Shown in pieces: positions 8,295 to 16,383 of a DNA stretch of 64,000 bases. Position 1 is the first letter of the stretch, and the number at the start of each line of letters is the position of its first letter. The position numbers and the translations under genes were made by a program. This DNA comes from Palsa-506 sp963707065 (lineage in GTDB: Bacteria > Actinomycetota > Actinomycetes > Streptosporangiales > Streptosporangiaceae). The DNA is taken from positions 124,001 to 188,000 of the forward strand of contig CAVPPJ010000053.1 in assembly GCA_963707065.1 (NCBI GenBank), read 5' to 3'. Under the pieces are notes generated by a model. That model worked only from the letters and a program-made list of their open reading frames with translations. It was not told the DNA's origin and made no database searches.

Positions 8295-9284
8295 CTACGC
8301 CAGGCGCCGTGCGGCCTCGGTCGCCCAGTAGGTAAGGATGATGCTGGCGCCGGCCCGCCGGATCGCGGTGAGCGTCTCCATGATCACCCGGTCCCGGTCC
8401 AGCCAGCCACGAGCCGCCGCCGCCTCTACCATCGCGTATTCCCCGCTGACCTGGTAGGCGGCGACCGGCAGGTGCACGTTCGCGGCGATCAGGCTGATGA
8501 TGTCGAGGTAAGCGAGCGCGGGCTTCACCATGACGATGTCGGCGCCCTCATCGACGTCCAGCAGTACCTCGCGCAGCGCCTCGCCGGCACTGCCGGGATC
8601 CTGCTGGTAGGAGGCCCGGTCGCCGAATTGCGGCGCGCACTCGGCAGCCTCGCGGAACGGCCCGTAGAAAGCAGACGCGTATTTCGCCGAGTAGGCGCAG
8701 ATCGCGATGTCGCCGTAGCCGGCCTCATCCAGCGCGGCCCTGATCGCGGCGACCTGGCCGTCCATCATGCCGCTGGGGGCCACTACGGCGGCGCCCGCCG
8801 CGGCCTGCGCGACGGCGATCGAGGCGTACCGCCGCAGCGTCGCATCGTTGTCGACCTCGCCGGAAGGGGTCAGCATCCCGCAGTGACCGTGATCGGTGTA
8901 CTCGTCCATGCAGAGGTCGGCCATCAGCACGGTGGCGTCGCCGACCTCGGCAGCCAGATCAGCCAGGGCCAGCTGCACGATGCCGGACGGGTCATCGGCG
9001 GCGGAGCCGCGGGCGTCCTTGGCCGCCGGGATGCCGAACAGGATCAGCCCGCCGACCCCGGCGGCGGCGGCCTCCGCCGCCGCCTTGCGCAGGCTGTCCC
9101 TGGTGTGCTGCACCACGCCTGGCATCGAGCTGACGGGCTGCGGCTCGCCGATCCCCTCCTTGACGAACAGCGGCAGCACCAAGTCGGCGGGCCGGACGCT
9201 GACCGGCGCCACCAGGCGGCGGATCGCGGCGCTGCGGCGGAGCCTGCGGGGCCGGGCCGCCGGGTATCCGGCGCTCACGGGCAT
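8295..9284 (-). CDS. hemB: Porphobilinogen synthase (delta-aminolevulinic acid dehydratase)
   Basis: Condenses two 5-aminolevulinate molecules into porphobilinogen. The 329-residue length is standard. The two active-site lysines are in place: Lys201 in CAYSAKYASAFYGPFR and Lys254, the Schiff-base lysine, in VMVKPALAYLDI. The metal loop is DLCMDEYTDHGHCG (about 123-136): two of the three zinc cysteines are present (Cys125, Cys135), but the middle position is Asp127. It follows hemD/cobA by about 60 bases and is probably part of the rex-hem transcription unit. Confidence 0.96.
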   Translation of the reverse strand: MPVSAGYPAARPRRLRRSAAIRRLVAPVSVRPADLVLPLFVKEGIGEPQPVSSMPGVVQHTRDSLRKAAAEAAAAGVGGLILFGIPAAKDARGSAADDPSGIVQLALADLAAEVGDATVLMADLCMDEYTDHGHCGMLTPSGEVDNDATLRRYASIAVAQAAAGAAVVAPSGMMDGQVAAIRAALDEAGYGDIAICAYSAKYASAFYGPFREAAECAPQFGDRASYQQDPGSAGEALREVLLDVDEGADIVMVKPALAYLDIISLIAANVHLPVAAYQVSGEYAMVEAAAARGWLDRDRVIMETLTAIRRAGASIILTYWATEAARRLA

Positions 9285-9344
9285 CCAGCGCTCATCGGGC
9301 GCTCCTCCTCTGCTCCGGTCACCTGATCGGGTTACCCGCGCCGG

Positions 9345-10997
9345 TCACCTGAGCCGGCGGCGGGCTCCGCGGCGGCGCTCACTGGGCTTGCGGACGATCT
9401 CCCCGGCCTCGATCGCGGCTTCGCGCAGGCCCGCGCCATACTCCGCCAGGGCGTCCACCAGCGCGGTGACCGACGGCGTCGGCGCCATCACGTCCACCCG
9501 GAGGCCGAACTCGGCGGCAGTCTTGGCGGTCTGCGGCCCGATGACCGCGATCACCGTCACCGCGTGCGGCTTGCCGGCGATGCCGATCAGGTTGCGCACG
9601 GTGGACGAGGAGGTGAACAGGACCGCGTCGAAGCCGCCGCCCTTGATGGCCTCGCGGATGGGCGCGGGCGGCGGCGCGGCACGGACCGTGCGGTAGGCGG
9701 TAACGTCCTCCGCCTCCCAGCCGAGATCGGTGAGCCGGGCTAGCAGGTTCTCGGTGGCGATGTCTGCCCTCGGCAGCAGTACCCGGTTGATCGGGTCCAG
9801 CACGTCGTCGTAGGCCGGCCAGACGGCGGCCAGCCCCTCGCCGGACTGCTCTCCGTCCGGGACCAGGTCGGGCATGATGCCGAAGGCGCGGAGCGCCGCC
9901 GCGGTCTGCTCGCCGACCGCGGCGACCTTCACGCCGGCGAATGCCCGCGCGTCCAGGCCGTATTCCTCGAATTTCTCCCGCACCGCGCGGACCGCGTTGA
10001 CCGACGTGAACGCGATCCACTGGTACCGGCCGGTCACCAGCCCCTTCACCGCGCGTTCCATCTGCTGCGGCGTCCGCGGCGGCTCGACCGCGATGGTCGG
10101 TACCTGCTCGGGCACCGCGCCGTGCGCGCGCAGCCGGTCGGATACCGATTCGGCCTGCTCCTTCGTGCGCGGTACCAGGATCCGCCAGCCGAACAGCGGC
10201 TTGGTCTCGAACCAGGACAGCGCGTGCTGGGCGGCGATGCCCTCGCCGACGACGGCGATGGCCGGCCCGTACGCGGTCAGCAGGCTGACCCCGGCGGCCT
10301 TCAGGTCCGCGGTAACGGACCCGAGCGTGGTCACCACGGTCTGCTGGTCGGTGGTGGTGCCGTTCCAGGTGATGGCGAGCGGGGTGCTCTCCTTCCAGCC
10401 GGCCGCCACCAGCATCTTGCCGAGGTCAGCCGGGCCGGCCTCGGCGCCGAGGATTACCAGGCTGCCGGGCCCCGACGACAGGCGGCTGACCTCCGAGGCA
10501 TGGATGATCCGGACGTCGCCGCCGCTGTCGGAGGTCAGCGGGATTCCGGCGTAGGCGGGCACGGCGGTCGCCGAGGGCACGCCGGGGACGATCTCGACCG
10601 GCACCCGTGCCTTGACGCACGCGGCCGCCTCGGCGGCCGCGCGGCAGAACAGGAAGGGATCCCCGCCGTACAGCCGGACTACGAGCTGGCCGGCCTTGGC
10701 TGCCTTCACCACCTGCCGCAGATCCGGCTCCAGGGTGCCGGAGTCGGCGACGGCAGCCTCCGGCCGCAGCAGGTGCGCTAGCCTCCCGGCGATCTCCGGG
10801 CTGGCAACGACTAGGTCGGCCTGGCCGAGCAGGGCCGCGGCGCGCAGCGTCAGCAGCCCCTCGTCGCCCGGGCCCGCGCCGACGAAGGCGACCCGGCCCG
10901 CGGCCGGGCGCGCTGCCGCGCTGGCCGCCGGGGCACTGCGCGGCGACCGTGGCTGCGGCGTGCCTGCTGGCTTCTCTGTCACCGGTATGGGGTTCAC
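9345..10997 (-). CDS. hemD: Uroporphyrinogen-III C-methyltransferase / uroporphyrinogen-III synthase fusion
   Basis: Two-domain tetrapyrrole enzyme. The first half (about residues 35-270) is a CobA-type methyltransferase with VAFVGAGPGDEGLLTLRA and RLYGGDPFLF, making precorrin-2 for sirohaem and cobalamin. The second half (from about 275, GWRILVPRTKEQAESVSDRL) is HemD, which cyclises hydroxymethylbilane to uroporphyrinogen III; VLFTSSSTVRNLIG and VIAVIGPQTAKTA are its typical motifs. The GTG start at 10997 overlaps the hemC stop as GTGA. This fusion is normal in actinomycetes and places the haem/sirohaem branch point in one protein. Confidence 0.95.
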   Translation of the reverse strand: MNPIPVTEKPAGTPQPRSPRSAPAASAAARPAAGRVAFVGAGPGDEGLLTLRAAALLGQADLVVASPEIAGRLAHLLRPEAAVADSGTLEPDLRQVVKAAKAGQLVVRLYGGDPFLFCRAAAEAAACVKARVPVEIVPGVPSATAVPAYAGIPLTSDSGGDVRIIHASEVSRLSSGPGSLVILGAEAGPADLGKMLVAAGWKESTPLAITWNGTTTDQQTVVTTLGSVTADLKAAGVSLLTAYGPAIAVVGEGIAAQHALSWFETKPLFGWRILVPRTKEQAESVSDRLRAHGAVPEQVPTIAVEPPRTPQQMERAVKGLVTGRYQWIAFTSVNAVRAVREKFEEYGLDARAFAGVKVAAVGEQTAAALRAFGIMPDLVPDGEQSGEGLAAVWPAYDDVLDPINRVLLPRADIATENLLARLTDLGWEAEDVTAYRTVRAAPPPAPIREAIKGGGFDAVLFTSSSTVRNLIGIAGKPHAVTVIAVIGPQTAKTAAEFGLRVDVMAPTPSVTALVDALAEYGAGLREAAIEAGEIVRKPSERRRGARRRLR

Positions 10998-11943
10998 TTG
11001 TCATCGTCCCCGCTGCTGATGTGTCCGTCGGACATGGTCAAATATCGTCCTGCGCCGCGGCGCAGCAGCTCGGCGGCCACCTCGCGGCCGAGGCTGTCCG
11101 CCTCGGCCGCCGGGCCGCCGGCGCTGGCCCGCAGCGCCGTACCCCCGTCGCCTGCGACGACGACGGCCTGCAGGCGCAGTGCGCTGGTCCCGGTGGCATA
11201 CGAGCCGACCGGGGCGCTGCAGCCTGCTTGCAGCGCGGCGAGCACGCTGCGCTCGGCCGTGGTCGCCGCATTGCTCGCCGGGTCATCCGCGCAGGCCAGC
11301 AAGCCTGCCAGGGCCGGCCGCTCGCGCTGCATTCCACCGCGAGCGCGCCCTGCCCCGCCGCCGGGAGCATCTCGTCAGGCTCGAAAACCTGGGTGACCGC
11401 GTCCAGCCGGCCGATCCTGGCCAGCCCGGCGTAGGCGAGCACGACCGCGTCGACCTCGCCCGACTCAACCCTGGACAGCCGGGTGCCCGCATTACCCCGG
11501 ACCGGGACGGGCCGCAGGTCCGGCCGCAGCAGCAGCAGTTGCGCGGCGCGGCGCGGCGAGCCGGTGCCGATCCTGGCCGCGGGCGGAAGATCGGCGAGCT
11601 TGGCGCCGTCCCGCGCGGCCAGCGCATCCCGCGGATCGTCCCGCGGCGGTACCGCCGCCAGCGCGATGCCTTCCGCCGGGCCGGCCGGCAGGTCCTTCAG
11701 CGAGTGCACGGCGAAGTCGACCTGGCCGGCCAGCAGGCAGGCCCGCAGGCCGCTGACAAAGACGCCCGTGCCGCCGATCTGGGCTAGCTGGGCCCGGCTG
11801 ACGTCGCCGAACGTGGTGATCCCGACCAGCTCGACCGCGCGGCCCGTCCGCTCGGTGATCATGCTTGCCACCTGCCGGGACTGGAACATCGCCATCGGGC
11901 TCTTGCGCGTGCCGAGCCGCAGCGCCGCCGCGGTCACCGCCAT
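10994..11943 (-). pseudogene. hemC: Hydroxymethylbilane synthase, one-base frame break in the C-terminal third
   Basis: Polymerises four porphobilinogens into hydroxymethylbilane. The ATG at 11943 begins ALRLGTRKSPMAMFQSRQV, and the family motifs VHSLKDLP, GTGSPRRAAQLL and VRGNAGTRLS follow. After GQGALAVEC the frame is lost; the expected continuation (RPALAGLLACADDP, then ALQAGCSAPVGSYA with the dipyrromethane-cofactor cysteine) is read in the next frame to 10994. Adding one base near 11320-11326 restores a 316-residue enzyme. The start overlaps hemA and the end overlaps hemD. Because hemC is needed for haem and all its neighbours are intact, a sequencing or assembly error is more likely than true loss. 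Confidence 0.9.
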
Positions 11944-13295
11944 CCCTCCTCGCCCGGCCAGGACACCAGCCCGGCGTCCGCTCGGACCACGGCTTGGACC
12001 GCGTCCGGATCGAGGTCGAAGAGCACCCGCAATGCCGCCTCGTAGGAGTCCGCGCCCGGCGCGCCGGCCAGCTCCTTGACCCGCACGGTCGGCGCGTGCA
12101 GCAGCTTGTCGGCGACCCGGCGCATCGACTGGGCGATCTCGCGGTGCGAGCGCGCGTCCATGCCGTCGAGGCGCCCGGCCAGCCGGGCAAGCTCGGCCTC
12201 CACTACCTCGGCCGCCTTGGCCCGCAGGGCCACGACGGTCGGCGCTACCCTGGCCGCGCGGTCCGCGGACGCATGTGCGGCGAATTCCGCCGCGATGATC
12301 TGCCATACCGCGGCCACGTGCTCGTCGCCCGCGCTAGCTCCTGGCAGCCCGCCCGGTCCGGCTTCCCGCAGGTCCTCCAGGGCAATCAGGCTCACGCCGG
12401 GCAGCCGGCCGGCGGCAGCGTCGACGTCCCGCGGCAGCGCGAGGTCAAGCAGGACAAGTGGCCGGCCGGGTGCCCTGGCGCCCAGCGCGTCCTGCACGGC
12501 CGCCGCCGTGATGACCACGCCGGGCGCGCCGGTGCAGGAGACCACCAGGTCGGCCGCCGCGATCTCGGCGGGCAGCCGGGAGAGGCCGGCCGAGGTGGCG
12601 GAGACGGTCGCGGCAACCCGCTCGGCATGATCATGGCTGCGGTTGGCGACGACGAGGCCGGCCGCGCCCATCCGGGCCGCTGTCGCGACAGCCAGTGAGC
12701 TCATCGAGCCGGCTCCCACCACCAGCACGCTGAGGCCGTCCAGTGAGCCAGCGGCGGCCGCGGGCAGCCGCCCGGCCGCCACCGCGAGCCCGACGCTCAC
12801 CAGGCTCGCGCCCGCCCGGTCGATGCCCGTTTCCGCGTGCGCACGCTTGCCCGCGCGCAGCGCGCGGGCGCCCAGCTCAGACAGGGTGCGGCCGAGAGTG
12901 CCCTGCTCCCTGGCGGCGTGCAGGGCCTGGCGCACCTGGCCGAGTATCTGGCTCTCGCCGACCACCATCGAGTCAAGCCCGCAGGCCGCCGCCAGCAGGT
13001 GCTGGACGGCGCGGTCCTCGTAGTGCACGTACAGGTGCGGGGTGAGCTCGGCGAGCGGGATGCCGGAATGCCGCGCCAGCAACTCGCAGATGGCCGCCAC
13101 GCCGCCGTGGAATTTGTCGACGTCGGCGTAGACCTCCGCTCGGTTACAGGTGCTGACGACGAAGGTCCCCGCGACGTTCTCCGCGTGGAAGACGTCACGC
13201 AGCAGCTTGCCGAGCGCGTCGCCGCTCACCATCGCCCGCTCGAGCGTGGCAAGCGGTGCGCTCTTGTGGCTGAGGCCGACCACGAGCACGCTCAT
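11934..13295 (-). CDS. hemA: Glutamyl-tRNA reductase
   Basis: NADPH-dependent reduction of glutamyl-tRNA to glutamate-1-semialdehyde, the first committed step of the C5 haem pathway. The product is 453 residues. The N-terminal catalytic domain has VVGLSHKSAPLATLERA and the active-site cysteine in VVSTCNRAEVYA; GLDSMVVGESQILGQVRQAL is the strongly conserved middle motif, followed by the NADPH domain (SVLVVGAGSMSSLAVATAA) and a helical dimerisation tail. Its ATG overlaps the rex stop (ATGA), so Rex control should extend to it. Confidence 0.96.
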   Translation of the reverse strand: MSVLVVGLSHKSAPLATLERAMVSGDALGKLLRDVFHAENVAGTFVVSTCNRAEVYADVDKFHGGVAAICELLARHSGIPLAELTPHLYVHYEDRAVQHLLAAACGLDSMVVGESQILGQVRQALHAAREQGTLGRTLSELGARALRAGKRAHAETGIDRAGASLVSVGLAVAAGRLPAAAAGSLDGLSVLVVGAGSMSSLAVATAARMGAAGLVVANRSHDHAERVAATVSATSAGLSRLPAEIAAADLVVSCTGAPGVVITAAAVQDALGARAPGRPLVLLDLALPRDVDAAAGRLPGVSLIALEDLREAGPGGLPGASAGDEHVAAVWQIIAAEFAAHASADRAARVAPTVVALRAKAAEVVEAELARLAGRLDGMDARSHREIAQSMRRVADKLLHAPTVRVKELAGAPGADSYEAALRVLFDLDPDAVQAVVRADAGLVSWPGEEGWR

Positions 13296-14089
13296 GTCGC
13301 TATCGCCTGTGCCTCCGGCTCGGTGTCGTCATCCATCGCCGCTGCCATGTCGGCGGTCCGGACGGACCCGAGTCCGCCCCGCCGCCGCGCCGGGTGCGTT
13401 CCCCAGCCGCGCTCGGCGTCGCCGCCCACCCGGACCACGGCCCGCCGCTGGGCGTGGAACGCGAGAATCTGCAACTCGATCGACAGGTCGACCTTACGCA
13501 CATCGACCCCCGAAGGCACATTGAGCACGACGGGCGCAAAATTCAGGATGCTGGTCACGCCGGCCGCGACAAGCCGGTCGCAGACGTCCTGCGCGGAGCC
13601 GGCCGGAGTGGCGATGACGCCGATCGCGACTTCATGCCTGGTGACGACGGACTCGATGCCGCCGGCGTTCCTGACCACATGGCCGGCGATGACGCTGCCG
13701 ACCACGGCGGGGTCGGAGTCGAGCAGCGCGGCGACGCGGAACCCGCGGGACGCGAAGCCCCCGTAGTTGGCGAGTGCCCGCCCCAGGTTCCCGGCGCCGA
13801 CGATGACAACCGGCCAGTCCTGGGTCAGGCCGAGTTCCCTGGATACCTGGTACACGAGGTAGTCGACGTCATAGCCGACACCGCGGGTGCCGTAGGAGCC
13901 CAGATGCGACAGGTCCTTGCGGAGCTTGGCTGAATTTACCCCTGCCGCTGAGGCCAGTTCCTCGCTCGACACGGTCGCGATGCCGCGATCGGCCAGCGCG
14001 TACAGCGTCCGCAGGTACACCGGGAGGCGGGCCACCGTTGCCTCCGGTATGCCCTGGCTGCCGTTTTCTGATGCAGGACGGCGGGACAT
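13292..14089 (-). CDS. rex: Redox-sensing transcriptional repressor Rex
   Basis: Homodimeric repressor that senses the NADH/NAD+ ratio and controls respiratory and haem genes. A winged-helix domain (about residues 1-85) contains SSEELASAAGVNSAKLRKDL and SYGTRGVGYDV; a Rossmann domain follows with VVIVGAGNLGRALANYGGF and the C-terminal swapped helix (SIELQILAFH). The ATG at 14089 has CAGGAG 9 bases upstream; an in-frame start 45 bases further up lacks this. The tail of about 45 residues beyond the core is Arg-rich and probably disordered. Two near-identical operators lie 89-130 bases upstream, indicating autoregulation of rex-hemACD. Confidence 0.95.
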   Translation of the reverse strand: MSRRPASENGSQGIPEATVARLPVYLRTLYALADRGIATVSSEELASAAGVNSAKLRKDLSHLGSYGTRGVGYDVDYLVYQVSRELGLTQDWPVVIVGAGNLGRALANYGGFASRGFRVAALLDSDPAVVGSVIAGHVVRNAGGIESVVTRHEVAIGVIATPAGSAQDVCDRLVAAGVTSILNFAPVVLNVPSGVDVRKVDLSIELQILAFHAQRRAVVRVGGDAERGWGTHPARRRGGLGSVRTADMAAAMDDDTEPEAQAIAT

Positions 14090-14177
14090 GCGCCGACACT
14101 CCTGGGGGTAGACGCGACGTGCACGAGGGCCCAAGGCAGGCTCCGCGTGGCAGCATTTCGGATTTCACGCTACGCCC

Positions 14178-14195
14178 TTGTGAACGTTTGCACAA
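14178..14195. promoter_or_regulatory. Rex operator 1
   Basis: TTGTGAACGTTTGCACAA matches the Rex consensus TTGTGAANNNNTTCACAA at most positions, with near-dyad symmetry. It lies 89 bases upstream of the chosen rex start, the position of the autoregulatory operator of rex-hemACD in Streptomyces. Confidence 0.85.
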
Positions 14196-14201
14196 AGTCG
14201 G

Positions 14202-14219
14202 ATGTGAACGTTTGCACAA
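14202..14219. promoter_or_regulatory. Rex operator 2 (tandem copy)
   Basis: ATGTGAACGTTTGCACAA repeats operator 1 exactly over 17 bases. The two are spaced 24 bases start to start, a little over two helical turns, so two Rex dimers could bind on nearly the same face of the DNA. Confidence 0.82.
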
Positions 14220-14253
14220 AGTTGGGCCGCCTTTGCCCGGCGCGGCGGCGGGA

Positions 14254-14532
14254 TCAACCGCGAAGCGCCGCCCGCAGCCGATCCTCGCTCACCCGCCAGA
14301 AATCATGCTGCACGCCGTCGATCAGGGTCACCGGGATCTGGTCCCCGTACGCTCTCAGCTCGTCGGCGGACCGGGTGATGTCGCGCTCCTCCCACGGGAT
14401 GCCCAGCTCGCCGGCGACGCGCGAGATGATGGCCCGCGCGTCGTCGCACAAATGGCAGCCCGGCCGCGACAGCAGCGTGATGGCGCGGTGGCCGGCCGCC
14501 CGTCGCTGGCCCGGCGCGGCGGCGCCGGTCAC
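14254..14532 (-). CDS. Glutaredoxin-family protein
   Basis: Small (92-residue) thioredoxin-fold protein with an N-terminal active site LLSRPGCHLCDDARAII (CHLC) and a TrxA/Grx-like cis-proline region QIPVTLIDG. Such proteins are called glutaredoxin-like or DUF836 proteins and probably carry out thiol-disulfide exchange, in this lineage perhaps with mycothiol. The GTG at 14532 overlaps the stop of the upstream membrane-protein gene (GTGA). Its stop is only 34 bases from Rex operator 2, so the Rex-controlled promoter lies directly after it. Confidence 0.85.
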   Translation of the reverse strand: MTGAAAPGQRRAAGHRAITLLSRPGCHLCDDARAIISRVAGELGIPWEERDITRSADELRAYGDQIPVTLIDGVQHDFWRVSEDRLRAALRG

Positions 14533-16253
14533 CGCCGCCGCTGCGGCCCGCGGCCCAGACCGGGCGCGGCGCCGCCGGGGCCGCCCGCATTCCGCGGTGC
14601 GCCGCCATTGGCGTGCCCGTTCGCGGTGAGCGGCGCGCCCGCCGTGCCGGGCGCCCCGGCACCAGCGGGGCCGCTGGCCGGGCCGACGGCCGGCATGACG
14701 CCAGACTCGCTGAGCAGTTCATCAAGGGAAGAGGACGCTGAGAGCTTCGCGCGTTGCAGCCCTAGCTCGATCACGTTGGTGGCGAGCACGTACGGCCGCC
14801 GGTCAAGCTCGAACTTGACGATGTAGGGCTGCCGCTTATGCTCCTCGCACGCTTCGCGGTCCCGGTACACCTCGTAGAGGATCCGCTGCATGGGCGCTGA
14901 CGGCACGGCGTGCACGATGTAGACGAGCGTGCCGGGCTCGCGGGCGCGAACCCGCTCGACGACCGCCTCGGTCAGCTCGTCGAAGGCATCCACGCAATCT
15001 TCCAGCAACGTGTAGATGGCGATCTGGCCGAACAGCCTTGACCATGCCTCATGATCGTCGGCCGCGGGCATGCCCGGCTGCTCCGGGCTCATCCCTGGCG
15101 GGCCCGCGAGGCCAGCGCCGGCCAGTCCGCCGGACTGCCAGATAGCCGGCCGGTCCGCCTCGGGCTTCGGCTCGTAGCCGCCGCCTGCCGTCGCCGCGGC
15201 GACGGGACTGCCTGCGGCCGGGGCCGGGCCGCCGGGGCCGGCCGCCTCGGGCGGCGTGCCGTAACCACTGTCGTCGCCATAGCGCCGGTAGCCGGACTGC
15301 CCGTAGCGGGCGTCGTCGGCGCCGTTCCCGTAACCGGTACCGTCGGCGGCCTGCCCGTATCCCGCGTCCGAGTCCGGGTAGCCACCGGGCCCCTGGTCGC
15401 CGCCATACCGCCCGTTGCCGTTGCCCGGATACCCGCCAGCGCGGCCGGCGTCGGTCAGCTGATCAAACTCCCCGGTCCACTGCCCGGTCCACGCGCGGTG
15501 GCCGCCCCAGTCGCCGTCGTCGGCGGCCTGGGAGCTCCCCCGGTGCACGACGTCGAGCCGGATCAGGCTCATCTGGACGCCCGCGATCCAGGCCAGCGCC
15601 GCGGCCAGAACGCAGAGCCAGGGAAACACCGACGCCAGCGAGACGTGCATGCCCAGTTTGCTGTCGGCCAGCTCGGCCAGGCCAGGCGCGGCCAGCGCGA
15701 TGGCGGCAGCGCCGGCCGCCGCCACCGCGGGCAGGGTGGCCCGCCAGGCCGGGTCCCGCCGCGCCCGCACGCCGGTGACGATGATGGCGATCAGCGCGAT
15801 CAGCGCGGTGAACGGCGCGAGCACGTACATCAGGACGCCGGCCGGGATCGGCTGGAAGTGCACCGAGGCGGCGGGGAACGTCTTGCTGAACGCCACCGGG
15901 CTGAGCGGGTCGGTGGCCAGGATCACCAGGCTCACGACCCCGAGCGCGGCGACCGCCAGCCGGGCCGCAAACCGGACCGCCAGGTTACGCGCCGCTACCT
16001 CGGCGATGCCGAGCGTCAGGCCGAGGGCGGCGATCACCTCCGCGCCCAGTTGCACGGCGCGGAACGTCGTCTGGCTGAAGCCGACGCTGAACCCTGCCGC
16101 CTGTGCGCCGAGTGCCACCGCTAGCCCGAACAACGCGCAGGTCCAGGCGATGAGATCAGGTCGGGGCGTGCGGGCACACCGGCTCGCTAGCACGATCGTG
16201 CCCGCAATGGCGACGACCGTACCAGCGACTGCAGCTAGCAGCGAGATAATCAT
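14529..16253 (-). CDS. Multi-helix membrane protein with C-terminal ABM-like domain
   Basis: A 574-residue protein in three parts. Residues 1-230 carry about seven hydrophobic helices (for example VMSLIR-flanked GVLMYVLAPFTALIALIAII). Residues 230-410 are a Gly/Tyr/Asp-rich linker with many GYG and RYG units. Residues 420-520 read FGQIAIYTLLEDCVDAFDEL, then VYIVHAVPSAPMQRILYEVY and DREACEEHKRQPYIVKF, matching the antibiotic biosynthesis monooxygenase (ABM/YgiN-like) alpha-beta barrel fold. A Pro/Gly/Ala tail ends the protein. It is coupled to the glutaredoxin gene and sits beside rex-hem, suggesting a membrane redox or haem-related role, which is inference. The ABM assignment is by pattern only. 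Confidence 0.7.
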   Translation of the reverse strand: MIISLLAAVAGTVVAIAGTIVLASRCARTPRPDLIAWTCALFGLAVALGAQAAGFSVGFSQTTFRAVQLGAEVIAALGLTLGIAEVAARNLAVRFAARLAVAALGVVSLVILATDPLSPVAFSKTFPAASVHFQPIPAGVLMYVLAPFTALIALIAIIVTGVRARRDPAWRATLPAVAAAGAAAIALAAPGLAELADSKLGMHVSLASVFPWLCVLAAALAWIAGVQMSLIRLDVVHRGSSQAADDGDWGGHRAWTGQWTGEFDQLTDAGRAGGYPGNGNGRYGGDQGPGGYPDSDAGYGQAADGTGYGNGADDARYGQSGYRRYGDDSGYGTPPEAAGPGGPAPAAGSPVAAATAGGGYEPKPEADRPAIWQSGGLAGAGLAGPPGMSPEQPGMPAADDHEAWSRLFGQIAIYTLLEDCVDAFDELTEAVVERVRAREPGTLVYIVHAVPSAPMQRILYEVYRDREACEEHKRQPYIVKFELDRRPYVLATNVIELGLQRAKLSASSSLDELLSESGVMPAVGPASGPAGAGAPGTAGAPLTANGHANGGAPRNAGGPGGAAPGLGRGPQRRR

Positions 16254-16383
16254 TGCTTCCTATGGTGCCCGACGCGGAGCAATGATGCGAATGCGATGCG
16301 ATGGTTGCGGCGAGGACTTGACCACCGGCTGACCAGCGGTCATGCCAGCACGGGCCCGCCCGCGGCCGGCGCCGGTAGGCTCG

